Positions 14,038-21,008 of a stretch of 23,009 bases of DNA are shown here, piece after piece (position 1 is the first letter of the stretch; every line of letters starts with the position of its first letter). The DNA lies in IMG/VR virus record IMGVR_UViG_3300030085_003204, positions 1 through 23,009 of that record. One strand, 5' to 3'. The position numbers and the translations under genes are program-made. Source of the stretch: a virus. The notes beneath the pieces are model-generated. The model worked only from the letters and a program-made list of their open reading frames with translations. It was not told the DNA's origin and did no database searches.

Positions 14038-16950
14038 TCAGTCATCAAATGATGCACCAGTAGAGGCGATTACGAAGTCGATTGCGATGAATTCGATAGC
14101 GCGTGCTGGTTTGACCATAATCTTAGCGTAAAGAACGTTTTGATCAATTAGGTCGGGGGTTGTAGTAGTTTCGTCAAGAATTAGACGGTAATCAGTAATA
14201 CCAAATTGAGTCTTAACATTAGCAAGGAATGGCTCGATAAGGGACCTGAAGCGGTTCCAAGTGGCCTGCACATTTTGCTCGAAAAGAATCTGAGAAGATA
14301 GAATGGAAATATTCTTCTTCAAGAAGATTACTAGACGACGAACGTTAATTCTATCCAAGGCAGAGGGTCTCTCTTGTAGAGTCTTTTGTCCGAACACAAC
14401 GATTCCTGTGCTTGGGAAACTAGCAATTGGGTTAATTCTTGACTCATAGAGAGTGTCGCGCTGCTTAGATGTCAAACGCTCGGTGACATTTACAATTGGT
14501 ATGCCTGCGGCACCATCAGAAAGTCCGCCGCGATTAAATCCTGCGGGCGCAAACCAAACTTGTGTTGATCTTTCTGAGGATGCAAGAACACCCATCATCG
14601 CTACAGTGGGCGGAATCCAGACAAGCTGTCCACCATTTTCATCACGAGTCTGCACCCAAGGATAGAATGCTGCACCGTATGATGAATCAATTTTTCTATC
14701 TCTTAGAGCGATAGCGGCTTGCGTAGGAGTAGTGCCGATTCTTTGATTACGGTTTGAATAGTATTTTTCATGAGGCGGTCTGTACACATCAGGAAGATCG
14801 ATAAGAGCCATTGCATCTGCACGATCCTCGCATACATTAATTACATGTGTTGTTAATGATTCAAGAGTTAGACCGGGAACTGTCAACAGATTCATGTTTA
14901 TGAATTCTGGGTCAGAAACAGTATCAATCGCGCGGCGGTAAGTGTGGAAAACATAACTATTTGTTTCCGTAGAAGAGCCCTCAGTCATCGCGCCATTATA
15001 CACAGGATCTGGCTTCGTAATATCAAACCCGTCGAACCCGCCATAGAATGGAGCAGTAAATTGTCCGTATCCATCATCAAGAATATCAGAGTATGAAGCA
15101 GAGCTTACTGAAGTTGCATCCTGTCTGGAGCCAGACTTATAGGAATAGTTATTGCTTGCATCTTTTTCTAGATCATCAAGTGTAAAGACATAGGCAAAAC
15201 TATCAATACCAGTTACAGCCGCTGTTGTATCTTGTGGCCATGCGGTTGTCCAATATCTATGAGGATCAGAGATTGAAGCATCGGCTCTTGTGGAGGTATC
15301 AGTTCTAGTAGACATAAAGCCAAAGTATGCATCAGTTGGGTTGGATAGTCCGCCATCAGAAGCACTTGTTCTAAGTCTAACAGAGGGGAAAACAAGTTTT
15401 CCTGAAACTGCACGAGTACCACCAGCAGAAGAGCTAACTGCACCAAAAACTCCAGTGGATGAATCTGGGATACTTGTTGTCCCTACAGCGAAAACACTAC
15501 CATAGGTTGTGCTAGCCTGTGTTAAAGTGGCGCTGTCAGTGAACTTGGGAGGACCGTAGTAGCCGAATGGAAGTAATACTGGGTCTGTTGCTCCCGCATC
15601 AACGTCAGCGTTCATTTCTACTCTAACATATCTAGATTGATTTGGGTAATCACCATATTCTCTAAGTCTCTTTTCAGTTTCAGACCATTCATAAAAGCTG
15701 TCACCAATTCTGCGAGCAACATAATTTGGTGATGATGGGTCTAGGGTGAGATTGTCAAATCTCTCAAGAACTTGTACATTGTTATCAGTATCTCTGATAC
15801 TTCTAATAATAACAGAGAAAGTTCCATAATCAGTAGCCGACGAGTTTGATTGACGAATTTTTTCAATTGAAACCTTGGCGTTCTTATGGAGCCACTCTCC
15901 ATGGCCACGACCAATTAGTCGGAAAAGCTTTTGTAGCTCTGTCGCTACGTATGAAGCGGGTGCGCCTTGGTGTTGACCAACGAACCAGCCAGCACGAGCT
16001 TCCTGGGATGCTTTACCCTTCATGGCGGCGGGCGTAGCAGTTGAACTTGGCTCTTTTAAGGCTGCTATGAGTCCAACAAGATCTGTGTTCGATGTCAAGT
16101 CAGTGGTGTAAGCAGTTGTAAAGCTTGCGTCTCTTAATTCCTGCTCAAAAGTTTCTCCAAGCCAGTAGGTCTTTTCTGAACTTGCTGGATAGAAACCTGC
16201 TGATTCGCGAAGTTGAGGATTTGTATTAAACCGCTTGCGAATAAACGTTTCTTTTGTATCATCAAAGCCAAACTTAATTTTCTCAACTGGATTGGTCTCA
16301 TCAGTTGAATTAAAGATTTCAACAGTGAATAATTTATCTGTCGCATCAGTTGTAATTAGAGTTCCTGCCGCCCCTGTAGTTGGAACAACAAACGGCTCCC
16401 CGTCCGTTGAACCGCTTCGGACATAGCTACTTCCTGATAGGCGTATTTTTCCGCTATCTAAATACCAAACTGCGGCAAGGACGCCTTCTCCAAGGTTTGT
16501 CCCGACAGAGGCAGATTTGAAAACCCACAAGCCGTATGCACCACCATTACTAGCGTTAAGCTTGTTTGGTGTGGTAACTGAGGTTTGCCACCCAGCCTGC
16601 CCACCAGTGCTGCTATCATTGTCAGAACGCTGCTGCCCGAGAAGACGAACAAAAGTTAATGGAGCAACATTGGCGTTTAAGAAAGCCTTTGCGGCGTAAG
16701 TCCCGTACATTGGAGATTGATAGTTTCCATCTCGATAAATATCTCCACCGCCATTTCCAGGCACAGTACCACCAAATTCAGTCACAAAGTCAGAATATGA
16801 TTGAACAGTCACAGGCTGCATTGCAAGACCACGAGTTGAGCGTCCAATGACTACAGGGCCAATGGCTTCAGCCTGTCTTGGTCTAAAAGAGTTATCAATT
16901 TCATTGATAAATACGCCAGGGGAGACGAATTTAAAGTTTTTTACGGGCAT
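14038..16950 (-). CDS. gp18: Tail sheath protein, T4 gp18-like, enlarged
   Basis: A 970-residue protein, against 659 for T4 gp18. The N-terminus has the sheath signature FVSPGVFINEID (8-19), then GPVVIGRSTRG and a NANVAPLTFVRLLG segment. The C-terminal region has the conserved sheath core: PAGFNRGGL, VNVTERLTSKQRDTLYESRI, NPIASFPSTGIVVFGQKTL, INVRRLVIFLKKNI, NVQATWNRFRSLIEPFL and YAKIMVKPARAIEFI. Between the two lie several hundred Ser/Thr/Gly-rich residues, probably surface domains inserted into the contractile core. The family forms the contractile sleeve that drives the tube into the cell. The ATG has GTGAGG before it. The gene is preceded by a 96-base gap with a candidate late motif and a small hairpin. 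Assignment is firm. The origin and role of the extra domains are unknown. Confidence 0.93.
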   Translation of the reverse strand: MPVKNFKFVSPGVFINEIDNSFRPRQAEAIGPVVIGRSTRGLAMQPVTVQSYSDFVTEFGGTVPGNGGGDIYRDGNYQSPMYGTYAAKAFLNANVAPLTFVRLLGQQRSDNDSSTGGQAGWQTSVTTPNKLNASNGGAYGLWVFKSASVGTNLGEGVLAAVWYLDSGKIRLSGSSYVRSGSTDGEPFVVPTTGAAGTLITTDATDKLFTVEIFNSTDETNPVEKIKFGFDDTKETFIRKRFNTNPQLRESAGFYPASSEKTYWLGETFEQELRDASFTTAYTTDLTSNTDLVGLIAALKEPSSTATPAAMKGKASQEARAGWFVGQHQGAPASYVATELQKLFRLIGRGHGEWLHKNAKVSIEKIRQSNSSATDYGTFSVIIRSIRDTDNNVQVLERFDNLTLDPSSPNYVARRIGDSFYEWSETEKRLREYGDYPNQSRYVRVEMNADVDAGATDPVLLPFGYYGPPKFTDSATLTQASTTYGSVFAVGTTSIPDSSTGVFGAVSSSAGGTRAVSGKLVFPSVRLRTSASDGGLSNPTDAYFGFMSTRTDTSTRADASISDPHRYWTTAWPQDTTAAVTGIDSFAYVFTLDDLEKDASNNYSYKSGSRQDATSVSSASYSDILDDGYGQFTAPFYGGFDGFDITKPDPVYNGAMTEGSSTETNSYVFHTYRRAIDTVSDPEFINMNLLTVPGLTLESLTTHVINVCEDRADAMALIDLPDVYRPPHEKYYSNRNQRIGTTPTQAAIALRDRKIDSSYGAAFYPWVQTRDENGGQLVWIPPTVAMMGVLASSERSTQVWFAPAGFNRGGLSDGAAGIPIVNVTERLTSKQRDTLYESRINPIASFPSTGIVVFGQKTLQERPSALDRINVRRLVIFLKKNISILSSQILFEQNVQATWNRFRSLIEPFLANVKTQFGITDYRLILDETTTTPDLIDQNVLYAKIMVKPARAIEFIAIDFVIASTGASFDD

Positions 16951-16978
16951 TAGTTAATCCTCACTTTTTAAGTAAAAT

Positions 16979-16992
16979 ATGCTACGAAGCAT
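16979..16992 (-). other. Small hairpin before the sheath gene
   Basis: ATGCT, TCGT loop, AGCAT on the minus strand, followed by ATTTTACTTAAAAAG. The stem is only 5 bp, so it is at most a weak terminator or leader structure. It lies between the candidate late motif at 17006 and the sheath ATG. Confidence 0.35.
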
Positions 16993-17005
16993 GTTTAATC
17001 ACATC

Positions 17006-17014
17006 TTAAATAGT
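17006..17014 (-). promoter_or_regulatory. Candidate late promoter motif (sheath gene), one mismatch
   Basis: CTAACTATTTAAGATG on the minus strand, with ACTATTTAA against the ACTATTTAC core. It lies 56 bases before the sheath ATG in a 96-base gap that has no other explanation. Confidence 0.4.
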
Positions 17015-17046
17015 TAGCTGTTTTCGCAAAGGACTTCAGGAAGTGC

Positions 17047-17934
17047 TTAGTCAATAAAAAAGTTGTCATTACCTGCTGGCACAACTGTCTCTCTTGGGAA
17101 ACTAATTTCGACTACGTTTTCATCTTTTCGCACAATTGGTCGGTCATCACTGCTGCCCTCCCCAACAAGATAGCCAAGAACCTTAATATTTATCTCACTT
17201 GTAAATTGTCTTTCGTCTTCTCCAAGATTTGCCATGTTATTGGATTGATTGAACCCTTGGTCTATAAATGCCTCATAAAGATGTCCATTTCTGCGCATAA
17301 CAAACGAATTTATCTGGCCAGTTCTCGTCATAAACGGCTGAGTTAGGTCATTCATTTGTTGCTGATACTCTGTTTTTACAACAATTTTATAATCTAAATT
17401 AATATAAATTGGAATTGGTATAGATAAAAATTCAACGACAACTTTATGGTTAACTCTTGGGAAAAACTTTTGTCTTGTTCCAGTTGTGTTTGTTCGAATC
17501 CCATTGGCCACAGCAAAATTTCTGGTTTTGTCTTGTTTTATTCTTTTTGCTATAACAAGACGACCGGCTCTTCCGTTTTTATCATTTGAAAATACATGTG
17601 CTTGAAAGCCACCTTTGCGAGTTGGATCTTTAGTAATCGCAGTTCTTTCTATAGTTATAACCGGTAATGTAATAACGCCACCACCATCGTCATCAGGATG
17701 TCTAAGGTCATGATCGTTCTTAATTTGAAAAGCTCGTTCTGGGGTTTGCCATAAAACTGGGACTCTTTTATAGCCCTCATTTGTCATGGTTGTTAAATCC
17801 AAGTCTTCTTTAAGCCATGAAGTGATCGCATAATCTATATCCTCTATACTAGAACCCAGCATTCCTAGCTCTTTTAAACTAAAATCTTTTTTATCTTTTG
17901 GTAATTGTGTGAAATCAAAATTTTTAGGTAGCAT
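17047..17934 (-). CDS. Tail completion/sheath terminator protein, T4 gp15-like
   Basis: A 295-residue protein from ATG at 17934, which has AAGGGA upstream and overlaps the preceding gene by 11 bases. A TTG at 18000 would add 22 residues inside that gene without a ribosome site, so I reject it. Features: MTNEGYKRVPVLWQTPERAF, then VITLPVITIERTAI and KDPTRKG, a pattern I recognise from the tail-end completion proteins of T4-like phages ('V-P-V-x-W-x-T-P-E-R-A-F ... L-P-x-I-x-x-x-R'). Later strands (IPIPIYINLDYKIVVKTEY) and KVLGYLVGEG complete a beta-rich protein. T4 gp15 (272 residues) caps the sheath and tube and receives the head. The position between neck protein gp14 and the sheath matches T4 gene order. 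T4 gp3-like is the alternative. Confidence 0.65.
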   Translation of the reverse strand: MLPKNFDFTQLPKDKKDFSLKELGMLGSSIEDIDYAITSWLKEDLDLTTMTNEGYKRVPVLWQTPERAFQIKNDHDLRHPDDDGGGVITLPVITIERTAITKDPTRKGGFQAHVFSNDKNGRAGRLVIAKRIKQDKTRNFAVANGIRTNTTGTRQKFFPRVNHKVVVEFLSIPIPIYINLDYKIVVKTEYQQQMNDLTQPFMTRTGQINSFVMRRNGHLYEAFIDQGFNQSNNMANLGEDERQFTSEINIKVLGYLVGEGSSDDRPIVRKDENVVEISFPRETVVPAGNDNFFID

Positions 17935-18415
17935 CAAATAGTCCCTTACGTGCTCTCTTACATGTTGCAGAAATTTCAAATGTTTGGTTGACTTGTCCAA
18001 AAAGTTTTCTTGAAGACGAAGTTTTTACAATTTCATAATATCTCTCACCATAAAGAACAAAATCGCCCTGGCGAACAAATAGATCTTGATCTTCAGTCAA
18101 TCTTCGTTTGTGAAAGTGTACAGTTATTTGTGACATACTATCAATACCAACAGAGTCAAGATAAGAAGAGCCCTCTTCATCAAAGTTAACAAGGGCATAT
18201 ATTCTAACAGGAGGTAAAAATGTTTTTTGGATGGCCTCACCATATAGATCATGAAAGTTTGTTGTCTCAATATCAATAGGATAATAAAGAATCTGTTGTC
18301 CGATGACCTTTTCTACAAGTTCATCATTAACCTGCTTAACAAGGTCTCTCTCTTTCTTGCCAAGAAAAAGCGGTGGTGGTGGGGAGGCGGGTCTGGACCA
18401 TTCGTTATCTGACAT
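17924..18415 (-). CDS. gp14: Neck protein, T4 gp14-like
   Basis: A 163-residue protein, shorter than T4 gp14 (256). Seen: a Pro-rich start (RPASPPPPLF), then LVEKVIGQQILYYPIDIE, FHDLYGEAIQKTF, FLPPVRIYALVNF, a SSYLDSVGI turn and SQITVHFHKRRL, ending GERYYEIVKT with a basic tail. The pattern 'Y-Y-P ... D-L-Y-G-E ... I-x-x-Y ... G-I-x-x-x-x-x-I-x-x-x-x-x-R-R' is one I associate with gp14 of T4-like phages. In T4, gp13 and gp14 together close the packaged head and form the neck for tail joining. It lies four bases after the gp13-like gene and overlaps the gp15-like gene, the T4 order 13-14-15. The short length leaves it possible that only the core domain is kept. Confidence 0.65.
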   Translation of the reverse strand: MSDNEWSRPASPPPPLFLGKKERDLVKQVNDELVEKVIGQQILYYPIDIETTNFHDLYGEAIQKTFLPPVRIYALVNFDEEGSSYLDSVGIDSMSQITVHFHKRRLTEDQDLFVRQGDFVLYGERYYEIVKTSSSRKLFGQVNQTFEISATCKRARKGLFDAT

Positions 18416-18419
18416 TTAT

Positions 18420-19697
18420 TTATCCTACAAAGATAGGTAGCGGTGAGCGACGGAGAGTTTCCTCCGCTGCTGAAACCTTCTCTTGATCTTTTTTCACTAA
18501 TTCTGTATATTCGATTTCTTTTAACATTTCAGTCAAACCTTGGCGTAGGTCATCTTTTTCTTTTTGAGCCTCAGATAAAAGCGAAGAATAATTTAATGTA
18601 ACAGACTCCCCTGGAATTGGAACAGTTTGGAATTTGCCACGGATTTGTCCAAGCATTTCTTTACAAAGTGCCAGAGCGTAATTACGAATCCATTGCTTGC
18701 CCATGGAATTAATATTTTCATATGGGATGTTATCAAATGGAAGAGTGTTGATGTTGTTAACGCCGTGGACTCCGGTATTAGTATCATCACCTTCGCCCCA
18801 CGAATTATCTGCGATTCTAAATCTAAACCAAACTCTATCAAGAAAACCAGCAAAATTATCCGCGCCGCGAGGAGTCGGATAAAGCCTAAGTCTGTTGTTT
18901 AATATCTCATAAGAGTAATGAGAGACTCTTGTATAAAGAGAATCTTCATACATTATAGCTTGCAGTTTATTTTGCCAAGCTGGGACAATCTCAAAAGTAG
19001 AATCGTCAGCGTATTGTCCGTAAGTAGAGTAATTGCCTACAACACCTATGCCACCATAGTATCCATAGAAGCGCCACATGGCGATTGGAGAACGATAAAA
19101 AACTTTATCTATTATTATCCTTGAGTCGCCAACTTTTCCAGCATATGGAACAGCGCCGCCACTATCATCTAGTCCACTATCTGATGCTGCTGAAACAATT
19201 GATTGTAAATCATAATCCTGTTGGTTCTTGACAGTTGTAAATGAAGCAGAATAAATTCTTGTTGTGCCACCCAAGCCAGCAAATGTCGAAGCTGCATCTC
19301 CAATTTTGTTTGCATATGACAAAGTAATTCGAGGATATTGTAAACTTGCGCTAGTTGGTCCCTCTACTAATGCACCCTTATGATCAAAGGTGCCAGTTAA
19401 TTTCCCAAGAGTGTCAGATAGGACATTCTTTCCTTGGTGCATGTTAACAATGTATGAATACTCTAGCACCGCCTCCTCATAGGCAGCGTAAACGTTGTCA
19501 TTTGTTAATTCAATATCTACTACATCGCCACCAAGTTTTTTAAATACATAATTTACTTGTTTAGCAGCACCAGTGATAAATTCACTAGAATTTGTATACA
19601 TCCCAAAAGGGACTGCTGAAGCTACATCATCTGTAGAGCCAGTTGTAGAAAGTATAACCGCACTAGTTTCGGAGAGTGGTTGTAAATTTGTCGGCAT
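18420..19697 (-). CDS. gp13: Neck/head completion protein, T4 gp13-like
   Basis: A 425-residue protein, longer than T4 gp13 (309). AGGAGG lies before the ATG. The region 44-85 (AKQVNYVFKKLGGDVVDIEL, then DNVYAAYEEAVLEYSYIVN) looks like the helical adaptor core that docks on the portal. The C-terminal part (ALCKEMLGQIRGKFQ, VPIPGESVTLNYSSLLSEA, KDDLRQGLTEML) matches the closing helices of gp13-like proteins. Between them is a Tyr/Gly-rich beta section with FYGYYGGIGVVG. Gene order gp13-gp14-gp15-sheath-tube supports the call. A terminator and a candidate late motif lie directly upstream, so this gene probably starts a late unit that runs through the neck genes. An out-of-frame ATG two codons earlier is ignored because it lacks a long frame. 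Confidence 0.7.
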   Translation of the reverse strand: MPTNLQPLSETSAVILSTTGSTDDVASAVPFGMYTNSSEFITGAAKQVNYVFKKLGGDVVDIELTNDNVYAAYEEAVLEYSYIVNMHQGKNVLSDTLGKLTGTFDHKGALVEGPTSASLQYPRITLSYANKIGDAASTFAGLGGTTRIYSASFTTVKNQQDYDLQSIVSAASDSGLDDSGGAVPYAGKVGDSRIIIDKVFYRSPIAMWRFYGYYGGIGVVGNYSTYGQYADDSTFEIVPAWQNKLQAIMYEDSLYTRVSHYSYEILNNRLRLYPTPRGADNFAGFLDRVWFRFRIADNSWGEGDDTNTGVHGVNNINTLPFDNIPYENINSMGKQWIRNYALALCKEMLGQIRGKFQTVPIPGESVTLNYSSLLSEAQKEKDDLRQGLTEMLKEIEYTELVKKDQEKVSAAEETLRRSPLPIFVG

Positions 19698-19718
19698 TCA
19701 TAGAGCCTCCTGTTCGTA

Positions 19719-19727
19719 GTAAATAGT
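19719..19727 (-). promoter_or_regulatory. Candidate late promoter motif ACTATTTAC (neck unit)
   Basis: TTCACTATTTACTACGAA on the minus strand, core 22 bases before the gp13-like ATG and about 8 bases after the T-rich tail of a terminator. The core and its distance to the ATG equal those of the tape measure copy. Confidence 0.5.
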
Positions 19728-19734
19728 GAAAGCA

Positions 19735-19771
19735 CAAACAAAAGCCCCCTCACCTTGTTAGATGAGGGGGC
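19735..19771 (-). terminator. Rho-independent terminator after the histone-like gene
   Basis: On the minus strand GCCCCCTCA, a 10-base loop and TGAGGGGGC form a perfect 9-bp stem followed by TTTTGTTTG. It begins 18 bases after the stop of the 49-residue gene. Confidence 0.9.
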
Positions 19772-19789
19772 AATAAACATTAACTTGGT

Positions 19790-19939
19790 TTACTCAGACT
19801 TAGGTGCCTTTTTGCTAGCAGCTTTAGCACGAGTCTTGGCTGGCGCCTTTGCCTTGGCAGGAGCCTTGGGGGCTCTTGCTTGCTTGGCTTGGGATCTTTT
19901 AACACTATCAACCAAGTTGCCTACGGTAGAGAATGCCAT
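19790..19939 (-). CDS. 49-residue Lys/Ala/Pro-rich histone H1-tail-like protein
   Basis: ATG at 19939 comes one base after the stop of the preceding gene (TGATATG) with GGGAG eight bases upstream, and TAA is at 19790-19792. The first 13 residues (MAFSTVGNLVDSV) form a short, mildly hydrophobic helix. The rest is almost wholly Lys, Arg, Ala, Pro and Ser, with repeated KAPAKAKAPAK units: 10 Lys and 3 Arg in 49 residues. The composition resembles histone H1 tails and bacterial AlaP/Lys-rich DNA-binding tails. It should be disordered, strongly positive, and able to bind DNA or a negative surface. The ribosome site, tight coupling and the terminator straight after it support a real gene. A packaged DNA-condensing or capsid-associated protein is inference. 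Low-complexity sequence means likeness to histones need not be ancestry. Confidence 0.75.
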   Translation of the reverse strand: MAFSTVGNLVDSVKRSQAKQARAPKAPAKAKAPAKTRAKAASKKAPKSE

Positions 19940-19940
19940 A

Positions 19941-20810
19941 TCAGATCTCCCACGCACCACGAAGGTAGTTGACTAGTAGTGGCTCGGCAGCGCCACCGGG
20001 CTGCTCCATCTGTAGGAGCAAGGCCATTCCAACTGCTGCTTCGGGGATTGGGGAAGTAACAGTAAGAACTTTTGGTAATGCACCAACTTCAGTTCCAGTT
20101 GCTGCTCTGGCAGCGTAGTATTCAATACTGTCAACGCCGTCCCAGCGAATACCCATTGTTAGAACGTCGGTATCGGCACCCAATGTGATTGTGGGACTAA
20201 TTGCTCTATCAATATCATTATCTGATTCGGTATTGACATTTTGACGTACTTTTATGGCACCAGTGCTGTGGACGTTTTTAACAAATCCAATGGAATCTTT
20301 TCCACCAGCAGCAGCCTGTGTCGCATACTGGTTGCCAGTCGCGTAGGTCTGCTCAATCAAGCCGAAAAAGAACTCACACTTGTCAATATCTTCTACCTTA
20401 ATAGATGTCTCAACCCACCATTGCTTACCTATTGTACAAGTAAATGGCTTGTTTGCGGTCATAAATCCAACCTGATCATTGGCTGCGGTACCAGTTGTCA
20501 ACCTAACTGCGCCATCAGTAAAGTCAGCGTCATTAGCGACAAGCGCAATTGTTGAACTGTTTTCATCTTCACGAAGCCAAATTGCAGTTGTTTGTCCGTC
20601 TGCTGGAATATCGGCCATGTCCTCAAAGCCAAAGCCATGCATTTGGCCAAGAGCAACCATTCTCAAGTTTCTTTGTGCTCCAGGCACCATGATGGGGCGG
20701 ACTTCACCCCACTTATCGTCACCATCATAAGGTGCGTTAACACCGTTGTTGCGAAAAGCACGCTGTAGCACTGCGTCTAGTCTTGCAGCACCTAATCTTC
20801 TATTTCCCAT
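19941..20810 (-). CDS. Virion protein, probable capsid decoration or head fibre, lectin-like fold
   Basis: A 289-residue protein with AAAGGAGA before the ATG. The N-terminal 60 residues (MGNRRLGAARLDAVLQRAF) are basic and helical and may anchor it. The rest is beta-rich and low in Lys, with a sandwich-like core: FTCTIGKQWWVETSIKVEDI, CEFFFGLIEQ, DSIGFVKN, VLTMGIRWDGVDSIEYYAA, then PIPEAAVGMALLLQM. The order resembles concanavalin/laminin-G-type modules (the 'W-x-E-x-x-x-K-x ... F-F-G-L' and 'G-I-x-W-D-G' phrases). It lies between the capsid protein and neck genes, in its own transcription unit with a 127-base leader. I cannot name a family. A surface decoration such as T4 Hoc or Soc in role, not in sequence, is inference. 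Confidence 0.7.
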   Translation of the reverse strand: MGNRRLGAARLDAVLQRAFRNNGVNAPYDGDDKWGEVRPIMVPGAQRNLRMVALGQMHGFGFEDMADIPADGQTTAIWLREDENSSTIALVANDADFTDGAVRLTTGTAANDQVGFMTANKPFTCTIGKQWWVETSIKVEDIDKCEFFFGLIEQTYATGNQYATQAAAGGKDSIGFVKNVHSTGAIKVRQNVNTESDNDIDRAISPTITLGADTDVLTMGIRWDGVDSIEYYAARAATGTEVGALPKVLTVTSPIPEAAVGMALLLQMEQPGGAAEPLLVNYLRGAWEI

Positions 20811-20861
20811 AATATTTTCTCCTTTATTATATTATTGCAATAACTTGTCTTATTCAATGAA

Positions 20862-20886
20862 TTATTACCAGCCACCTCGGTAATAA
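20862..20886 (-). promoter_or_regulatory. Stem-loop in the leader of the decoration-like gene
   Basis: TTATTACC, a 9-base loop and GGTAATAA form a perfect 8-bp inverted repeat in the 127-base leader, about 52 bases before the ATG at 20810. No T-run follows. The rest of the leader (20811-20936) holds no gene I can support, only an AT-rich stretch with TATAATAAAGGAG just before the ATG. Confidence 0.45.
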
Positions 20887-20936
20887 AACTTTCTAAGGGC
20901 AGTGGCCTCGCCCAGAGGAGAATATTTCAAGTTGTT

Positions 20937-20945
20937 GTAAATAGT
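20937..20945 (-). promoter_or_regulatory. Candidate late promoter motif ACTATTTAC (decoration unit)
   Basis: GATACTATTTACAACAA on the minus strand, five bases after the T-rich tail of the capsid terminator. It lies 127 bases before the ATG at 20810, farther than the other copies. Confidence 0.45.
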
Positions 20946-20950
20946 ATCAC

Positions 20951-20982
20951 AAAAAGCAAAAACCCCCTACCGAAGTAGGGGG
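20951..20982 (-). terminator. Rho-independent terminator after the major capsid gene
   Basis: On the minus strand CCCCCTAC, a TTCG tetraloop and GTAGGGGG form a perfect 8-bp stem followed by TTTTTGCTTTTTG. The TTCG loop is one of the most stable known. Confidence 0.92.
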
Positions 20983-20990
20983 CTTAGTTT

Positions 20991-21006
20991 AGTAAGTTGG
21001 CTTACT
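20991..21006 (-). other. Second hairpin after the capsid stop
   Basis: AGTAAG, a 4-base loop and CTTACT form a 6-bp inverted repeat between the capsid stop (21009-21011) and the terminator. It may add 3'-end protection to the capsid mRNA; that role is inferred. Confidence 0.4.
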
Positions 21007-21008
21007 TA

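Noticed and set aside
17935-18000. N-terminal extension of the gp15-like protein to a TTG at 18000
   Set aside because: It would overlap the gp14-like gene by 77 bases with no ribosome site; ATG at 17934 is better.
18413-18424. GATAAATA next to the gp14-like start, like the T4 late promoter
   Set aside because: It ends only one base before the ATG and overlaps the upstream stop, so it cannot serve as a promoter for that gene.
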